From: Escarpia spicata
Lineage: Eukaryota > Annelida > Polychaeta > Sabellida > Siboglinidae
Reading direction: 5' to 3'
NCBI GenBank assembly: GCA_963995525.1
Contig: OZ023212.1
Span: forward strand, 15,284,143-15,348,142
DNA length: 64,000 bases
Position numbers and translations under genes: made by a program. A model generated the notes under the pieces. The model saw only the letters and a list, made by a program, of their open reading frames with translations. It searched no databases and had not been told where the DNA came from. Below are positions 56,886-64,000 of the stretch, piece after piece. Every line of letters starts with the position of its first letter. The first letter of the stretch is position 1.

Positions 56886-57023
56886 CTGCTCACACATTGC
56901 ACTACATGCACTGCTCAGACATTGCACTACATGCACTGCTCACACATTTCACTACATGCACTGCTCACACATTGCACTACATGCACTGCTCAGACATTGC
57001 ACTACATGCACTGCTCACACATT
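56875..57023. repeat. Six-copy 25-bp tandem repeat
   Basis: Six units of CACTACATGCACTGCTCACACATTG, given here as CACTACATGCACTGC and TCACACATTG; two have CAGACATTG and one CATTTCACT. It starts where the minus-strand pseudogene ends. Confidence 0.95.
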
Positions 57024-58980
57024 TGTGTCGAGGCATGTAGCAATCTGCAATGATGAGAAGTACTATGTTTGGTACGCCAGTCAGTCTGATTGTGATCCTT
57101 GTCATAATTGGCGTTTTTCTGTCGTTTTGTCCGCATATCTGTTCTACTATATTTCCATGTGTCTTTAACAGTGTATTCCGTTTGCATTACATAGTTTTGT
57201 CCATGACTAAGTTTGTACTCGGAGTCTGCATATATGCGCGAATTTCAGCGATTGTTGGATTACACAAATGTTTAAATGTTGACACTAAAGGTGATATTTA
57301 TTTAGCAAAGTTGTTTTGTATGCCAGACTGTAGTACATTTATGCTTTGTTGAGTTTTTAATTGGCAGTTTAAACACTGTCTTCCAACTCCATCTAGATAC
57401 CTGTGATATATCTGGCCATGCTACCATCCAACTCTCCCAGGATTATGGACTTCTATTAAACTTACAGCAGAACCACCACTCTTTGTGGGTGATTGATTTG
57501 ATCTTGACATCGGCCTAGTGTTATTGTTGAGAACACATGTTGTGGTTTATGCAAAAAAGTCCAAACTTCAAGACGTGTTGCAACACGATGTTGAGTATGT
57601 TTTCCATATCGCTGTTGTGAACTGGAAATGTAACAATCTGTGTTGTCCATTCTTAACCAATGACATATTTGTCTTCACCAGTGTATGCACTGCTATTAAT
57701 CTTATTGTTCAGAATATAGCTCAGAAACAACTGTCAACAAAAATTGACATACTCGTGAATATATACGTATTCATATATGAATCACATCACTTTGTCAACC
57801 TGAAGAGGAGCTAACGTTATGTTCGTAAAACGCATACGCAGGGCAGCCATCTTGAATTTCAATACGGCCGTCATCTGATGATATAGCATGTGCAGAAATG
57901 AATAACGTTACCCTGAAAATGTTGGTTTAGATACAAAGAACATGTGTGTATGTTGCTTAGAAGCTGAGATATCTGGATAATCGATTTCCGTGGCGGCCAT
58001 TTTGAATTCTATTGAAATGATACATGTAGAAGAGTAACCAGGCGATGCCCCGGGTGTATTGGTGCAGACTGCGCAATGCAATCAGCAGATTATTCATTGT
58101 TGACAACTAATAATGCCATTAAAATGAACTTGGTAAAACTTTGCCTTTGCCTGTCTGCTTGGCGCTGATTTGGTTGTCCAATATATATATATATATGTTA
58201 GACTGGTAAATCCAATCAATTGTCCTGAAAACTGCCGCTGTCAAAATATCGCAGTCTTACGAGCCCTTGTAGCAGCGGCGTCGACGATCCAAACCAAAGA
58301 CCGTATCTCAATACAAGACAGTGCAGCGCGCGTTATTTACATTGTTCGAGAAAAGTACGTAAGTAATTCGTCCGCCATTCTGGAGGTGCGCCAAGCCAGA
58401 CCAAACGCGCGCAAAAATGCAGTTGTTTGCATTTATCATTGCTCAACATTTTCAACGATAACTTCAATATTTTAATTATATAAGAAGTGGTATAGCTTGA
58501 TTATTATTCTGGTGAAACATAACGAAGTTCAGATGGCTCAATAAATAATTGCAACGTTTCTACATGATTTGTTTGCAAATTTTATTATTTTTAATTGTGA
58601 TAGGTAAAAAACTTCAACGATTACAGTAATATCTTTCATTTCCTATCACGCATCACAGCTTGGTGATTATTATGTTGAAATGAGGTGTCTAAATAAATAC
58701 ATTAACATCGCGCGCTGCCGGTTCCGCAGGCGCATGTGCTTGCCTCCCGAACCTTCAGTATAGACTGCCATTTTCTCGCTCAGTGACGCCTCCTGTCCAA
58801 ATAGAGGCTCCTTGATCCAAACCTCGATCTCTTGGTGTGTCGCCTGTAATATTTATGCCTACGACGTCTTGCCGTCTACAGCGAAACTTTATAACTAGTT
58901 GTTCGTCTTCAAACGCGTCAAAATGATGGCTTCGGTGCCGATTTCGTCGTAGCGTTCGCCTTTGTCAGTAGCGTTGCAGA
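57024..58980. other. Gene-free stretch with a repeated CCATTTTGAATT motif
   Basis: GGCAGCCATCTTGAATTTCA (57842-57861) and GGCGGCCATTTTGAATTCTA (57993-58012) are related and about 150 bases apart, probably parts of a decayed repeat. The plus open frame 57050-57352 is rich in hydrophobic residues but unrecognised; those at 57518-57814 and 58170-58475 show no features. Confidence 0.35.
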
Positions 58981-58994
58981 ACGAGAGCAGCCTC

Positions 58995-59172
58995 TTTTTT
59001 TCCGGTGGATAAGCCACTATACGCAGAAAAATGTGTGCATAACTTTATCCGCGTTTACGCCACCGGATAGTCCTATCCGCGCTTCATGCATACCGATTTA
59101 TTACGTTTATCCGCCGGATAGCCGCTAAACGCGGATAAAGCAGTTATCAGCGCTTCATGCATACGGGCCCAG
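58995..59172. repeat. Inverted-repeat element with TATCCGC motifs
   Basis: CTTTATCCGCGTTTA (59043-59057) pairs with TAAACGCGGATAAAG (59126-59140). GCGCTTCATGCATACCG (59079) and GCGCTTCATGCATACGG (59150) are direct repeats. The right end CATACGGGCCCAG resembles the sequence before the SINE at 55245. Probably a small non-autonomous DNA element. Confidence 0.55.
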
Positions 59173-59214
59173 AAGTGGGTCCATGTATACCTACCTTAGG
59201 ATACCTCAGGACTG

Positions 59215-61320
59215 TTCTGATCGCAGGGTCGTTTCGGTTCCTCAATGATCAGGTCTTCTTCTTCGGGGTCTAGTATTAAGAGTTTGTATTTTCCGGTTCC
59301 AGTGTTTAATGTTAGTGGGGCTTCATAGTCGTATAATATCTCCTGGGTTGACCAGAATTTATCAAGGCGGTTTTTAAATGAGTTTATTGATTTTGCTGAA
59401 TCAGGTAAACTGTTCTATGGTTCAACCACTCTAAGCGGGGATGCATTTTTTCTTATGTTTAGTTTTGCGCTTTGGTTGAACAGTTTAAGGGAGTGTCCTC
59501 TGTTACTGGATCGCGATGCCACATCCTCCCATTTAGGAAGGTTTGGTGCAGATTTGTTGTCATATATGCTATGCATTATTTTATACACTTCAATCATATC
59601 TCCTCTTAATCTACGATATGTTAATGTGGGTAACTTAAGTAATCTTAGTCTTTCAATATATGATAAGTCCCTCATACCAGGTAGTTCTTTTGTGGCTCTT
59701 CTCTGGACATTTTCTATGGCTATTTTATGTTTCGTCTTAAATGGATACCATACTGCTATTGCATAATCTAGGTGGGATCTAACCATAGTCTTATATAGTG
59801 GCAAGAAAGTGTATGTATCTAAGAATTGAAAGGTTCTTCTGATTACTTTTGTCATTCTGGTTGCTTTATTAACCACTTAGTTGATGTAATCATCAAATGA
59901 AAGTTTTGAATCAATAATTACTCCTAAATCTTTTTGTTTGTCTGTGGTGACAAGAGCATGTTTGACATTATTTGTTGCCATAAAATATTTACTTTCACCG
60001 AGATTATTTTTCCCAATTTCCATGTGTACACATTTATCGGGATGGAATTTTTACAACCACTTGTCGCTCCATTGTTCGAGTATGCTTAAATCATGTTGAA
60101 GTACATCCTGATCATCTATATGTGTTATTGTTCTAAATATCTTTATGTCATCAGCAAATAGAAATGTATTTGAATTTGTTAGATCTGGGAGGTCATTAAC
60201 ATATAGAACAAAAAGTAAGTGTCCTAAAACGGAACCCTGGGGTATCCCTGATATTACCTCTTTCCAGCTAGACTCATCTCCATTTACTGACACTTTTTGT
60301 TTTCTATCTGTGGTGAATGATTCTATCCAGTTAATCAGTTCTTCTGAAATGTTGAAGCTTTTTAATTTGCTAATTAATCTTTTGTGTGGCACGGTGTCAC
60401 AGGCTTTTTGGAAATCCATATATATATATAACATCAGTGTGGTTGCCCTTATTCATTTCTTTACTCCAGTCATCTATTATTTTGATTAGTTGTAGAACTT
60501 TTGATCGGCCAGATATAAATCCATATTGTTTTTGACTAAATAGATTATTCACTTTCATGTAGTTTGTAATGTAATTTCTAATAATGTTTTCCATACATTT
60601 ACAAACTATGTTTGTTAAACTTATTGGGTGGTAGTTACTGGCTAGTTTCTTGTTTCCTTTTTTTATAAATTGCTGATATTTTAGCCTCTTTCCAGTTATT
60701 GGGAATGCAGGAAGTTTTAATCGACGTTTCAAAAATGTGTTTTAAGGGTTGACAAATACTTGCAGACAACTCATTTAGTAGCCTGGCGCCTATTCCATCT
60801 GGGCCAGGCGATTTGCTTATATTAAGTTGTTTTAACGTCAGTAGTATTATATTTTCAGTTAATTTTAATTTGTCCATCGCATGTTTATTGTTTACTTTAG
60901 GTAAGATTGGTATAGGCCCTGACTGTTCTTTGGTGAATACACTGGAGAAATAGTCAGCAAGTATATTTGCTTTTTCTTCATCTTCATTTGTTGTTTGAGA
61001 TTTTAGGTTGGTGGGGTCTATGTTCAGTTCCCCAATTCCTTGTTTGATTGTAGTTTTTGATTTATAATATTTCCAAAAGACTTTGGGGCTTTTCTTGGTC
61101 TGGGATTTCGTTCAAATTCCTTTCGGAGCTTTCTGGTTAGAGCTCGGGTTTTATTTCTGCTTTTACAGTACTTTAGATATTTTGTTTATCCCTTGTTTCC
61201 ATGTATCTTGTCCATAATCTATTTTTACGTCTAATTAGTTTTCTTGTATTAGCATCCAGGGGGAAGTTTCCCTTTCTATTATTTGGAACTACTTTTAACA
61301 GTACAGCTTGCAACGGTGTA
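59215..61320 (-). mobile_element. CR1/jockey-like LINE, well-preserved RT
   Basis: The longest and best-kept LINE here, minus strand. From 61320: FPLDANTRKLIRRKNRLWTR, SLTNIVCKCMENIIRN with NYHPI upstream, KSPGPDGIGARLLNEL, YGFISGRS-VLQLIKIIDDW, an FQKACDTVPHKRLISKL block, SGIPQGSVLGHLLFVLYVND, FLFADDIKIFRT (FADD at plus 60147-60158 intact), PLYKTMVRSHLDYAIAVW, ENVQRRATKELPGMRDLSY, LRLLKLPTLTYRRLRGDMIE and a C-terminus to about 59215. The endonuclease is absent, so it is 5'-truncated. A few frameshifts and stops (near 60050, 59880, 60430) inactivate it. Confidence 0.88.
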
Positions 61321-61621
61321 AAGACGATTAAGCTCAATTCGTAAACTATGATAAAGGTTCAACTTGCAGCGATGCAACAGATCACTGTTCAAGAAAGTAA
61401 TTGTCTACACACTGGAAAATTGTTGCACGTTGCGCAGTTACAAACCCATTGCTCCACCTGTCGGAATTGGTGCAAGTTGTGTAGATTGTTCAGTGGCGTT
61501 GTGAGGGTTGTCGGCGCCGAGTGCAGAAGACAGTTTGATGTCCTCCCGCGCATATGTTGTACCTAATTTTTCCTCTCAGAGCCTACTGTGCAGTTTGATA
61601 ATGACTTATGTTTGTATGTAG

Positions 61622-61830
61622 GACTCAGCTGTATTGATGAGTATCTGGCTATGGACAGCGAAGGATATGTTTTTATAAATAGTCTTCGCGTACTAATTGC
61701 AGCGTGGCTGAATGCTTCCCAGAGAAGTCGAATGGTGTTCGAGTGAACAGGTCTGTCAGGGAGTAAAGAAAGTTTAAAGCGCTTTGAGCAGATACTGCGC
61801 TATATAAGAACTTACCTTTACTTTATCTGT
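61622..61830 (+). mobile_element. SINE fragment, body and tail
   Basis: GAGTATCTGGCTATGGACAG, TTCTCCAGAGAAGTCG-type body, GTGAACAGGTCTGTCAGGGA and AAAGCGCTTTGAGCA joined directly to GATACTGCGCTATATAAGAA; the inner hairpin GTCCTGAGGACTG is deleted. The tail ends CTTACCTTTACTTTA. The tRNA-like head is missing. Confidence 0.85.
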
Positions 61831-63674
61831 ATATGTATCGTGGCTAACAAAATGTCCTATGCTACATCACGTCATTCGGCTTATGTTCATATATGATATA
61901 TGAATATGAATTCATATATTAACTGTTAACGTTTCATAATAAAAAGTAATGAATGAGAAACGAAAACGCAGTTACAAGGCATGCGCGCACCCAAGAGCAA
62001 CGTCACAGGCAAAGCGTTTTTCTCGCTTTGATTTTTGCAAACTGATCAATAACTTGCTCGACGTTTATCAGTTATGCAGTCGCCCACTGTAAGAGTAGGT
62101 TTAGTGAGCTAAGAACGGGTGAACAGTACCGCTAAGGAAGACCAAGTCACCGAGTGGATTTATTGTTCCACAGACGCTTGCAGATATGTAGACCCTAAGG
62201 ACATACTTCAACTGAATGAACGAGTGTGCAGGGCTAGCAGTACACACCGTTATCATTATCTGAATGTGTAGCATGACGCGTAGCTTCATGACTACGTCTT
62301 CATCGTGAAATACGATAAGTGCCACCACAAGTAGTTCCTAACTGACAGAATGAACATTATCCAAACCTAAACTGTGATTGACACAACTGAAAACCAGAAT
62401 GGTGGATTCTTAAAGAAATTATGATATTATGAGAGCCGTGGCTAAATTGAGTGTCGATTCGACACCCACATCCTGGCGCCCTGATGGAAATACTCCCCCC
62501 GCCACCAGGTCACTACGCCAGTGATATTGTTGCAAGTACTATCGCCTAGTTGACAGTACACAGGTTTTGGTATCGTTGCAAGTTGGGCGGTTGCAACTTG
62601 CAAGGGTCCAACTTCTTGTATAAAGAGAACATCATGCGTTGATCCTCTCAAACATACTAAACATATTCGTCTAAATAATAATCAAATTTGGAATACGTAT
62701 CTAGTCTTACCCGCAGTAGAGGTTAGACTTTCCCTTACTTCCATAGTTTTCTAAACGAACAGTCTCAAACTGGCAGCGCTGTTTACTTTCTACGTATTGT
62801 ATTGTTAGCAAAACGTATTTGCGTACATTACGTCAATGTTACGTTTTGCTACCATACACTATTAATTAACATATTTCGCACATTCTATATTACATTTAAT
62901 ATAATAATAACAACAGCGATAATGCAATAGTTATAGCATTTAAATCCCCAGGAATCGGAGCAACAACTCTTATTATAATCGAGGAAACGTACGTGTTTTA
63001 TTGATTTATAGTATTTGTTGGTTTCCTCTTAGACGGATTGAATCGCGAGCGCCAAACTTTTAGGGATTAATCTACGACCCCACGAATAGGATATAAGACC
63101 TATATCTTATCAAAATACTGTAATCCGGAAAGTGACTGCACAAAAGGAGTCATCAGCGTCAAATTATGGCAAATATGACTAGAATTACTAGTAAGGCAAG
63201 TACGCCTCATTCATTCGACTGTCTAACGTGGCGGGCGACACTGTTCATTCATCGTGATGCTATCTCGGAGCTAATACACTCTTCTCAATCCCGGAGGTGT
63301 ATTTCGAAAGTAAAAACATCAATAAACATGGGCTGAAACAGTTGTTTGCCAAAAAAAATGCCAGGCACACGCGTGCAACTGCTCAATGCAGCTCCCGATA
63401 CCACATAATACGTTGTCGTCTTGGGTCCTTTGTCTTGGGATGTGTGCAAGCTTTCTTATAATGTTCGTGCGACGAATGAACTGGACCAATTTGTCAATGG
63501 ATTATAGCCTATATTTTCAGGGAAACAAATTGCCTGACAAACTATTAAAACAGAATCTGTTCAATAAACGAAATACTGTTTTACATTGGAATCCATTTAA
63601 TACGTACACAAAAAATCCGTCACGTTAATCTGGACCCTAATAATCTGCAAACTCTGGCATTCGAATACCGTTTC
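61831..63674. other. Gene-free stretch
   Basis: No supportable gene or RNA. Open frames at 62101-62328, 62442-62651 (minus) and 63386-63628 (plus) are short and unrecognised. Confidence 0.4.
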
Positions 63675-64000
63675 ACTGTAAAGGAATTTCCAAACATTAA
63701 TATACCCTGCTATATGCATGATTAATTAATTTATACAGAACACTCGTGGTATTTTCTAACCTTAATGTGCACTGTTATGTCTTTTTTTGAAAACCCGCGG
63801 AATTTCTAGATGTTTACTTATCCCGTTATCTGCATGATTATTTTTCTCGGAAAACCCGCGAATTTCCAAACCTGGATATACCCCGTTGTGTTTATGATTA
63901 ATTTTTCTCGGAAAACTCGTCGAATTGTCAAACTTTAATATACCCAGTTATGCGTATGATTAATCTATTTATAGGAAACAATCGCGGAATGTCCTAATCT
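63675..64000. repeat. Diverged ~62-bp tandem repeat, runs off the window
   Basis: Units carry CCGCGGAATTTCCAAACATT, then AATATACCCCGTTATGCATG and ATTAATTTTTCTCGGAAAAC. Starts lie at about 63680, 63748, 63801, 63860, 63923 and 63985. The array continues past the end of the window. Confidence 0.8.

Noticed and set aside
57050..57352. Hydrophobic 100-codon frame as a membrane protein
   Set aside because: No homology recognised and the opposite strand is also open in part; AT-rich DNA often yields hydrophobic frames.

Overview
This looks like a gene-poor, AT-rich, repeat-dense stretch of an animal nuclear genome, most likely a lophotrochozoan and probably a mollusc. The reasons are a neuropeptide precursor carrying many -FVRI-Gly-Arg copies (the FxRIamide/FVRIamide type that I know from molluscs and related lophotrochozoans), several non-LTR retrotransposon lineages, a tRNA-derived SINE, abundant long microsatellites and minisatellites, and a 200-N scaffold gap. 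Nothing in it looks prokaryotic. Organism assignment is inference; no database could be searched.

The only host gene I can support with confidence is at 3509-4225 on the minus strand. It is an apparently single-exon, 238-residue secreted precursor with a signal peptide, a twin CX3C cysteine motif, eight amidation-competent FVRI/FMRI peptides and one eroded copy. A palindromic CRE (TGACGTCA) lies 6 bases upstream of its ATG. The GC-rich exon stands out from its AT-rich surroundings.

The rest is mostly mobile DNA and its debris. SINE copies or fragments lie at 22-163, 11089-11425, 14361-14608, 33127-33625, 34226-34369, 55245-55375 and 61622-61830. LINE relics lie at 8682-9406 (CR1-like, with a 5' inversion), 13080-13560 and 17510-18985 (RTE-like), 22715-22885, 23235-23745, 30150-31330 and 31670-32225 (L2-like, convergent), 47205-48415, 50276-53095 plus 54633-55095 (one CR1-like element with an esterase ORF1, split by an insertion and the gap) and 59215-61320 (CR1/jockey-like, with its FADD box intact). 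DNA-transposon relics include a Tc1-like piece (about 32330-32700), two short hAT-like MITEs (35658-35828, 44761-44945), a hAT-like piece (53096-53488) and several fold-back elements with AT cores. Two relics (14770-15100 and 55915-56885, both minus) belong to a multicopy animal protein family with a Gly-Arg-Gly-Lys-Lys block and a Cys-rich tail; I recognise the pattern but cannot name it.

Tandem arrays are unusually varied: units of 15 bp (6921-6995; 15650-16085), 17 bp (15126-15210), 31 bp (18983-19261), 49 bp (20089-21478), about 91 bp (22200-24670), 12 bp (33330-33535), 8 bp (33872-34007), 72 bp with an open frame (43858-44583), about 200 bp (45150-46090), 25 bp (56875-57023) and about 62 bp (63675 to the window end). 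A pair of roughly 895-bp inverted repeats (34370-35262 and 38418-39314) encloses 3.2 kb. I found no convincing tRNA, rRNA or CRISPR. The likeliest novelties are the cysteine-containing FVRIamide precursor, the 72-bp coding-like repeat, the SINE-derived minisatellite and the large inverted repeat.
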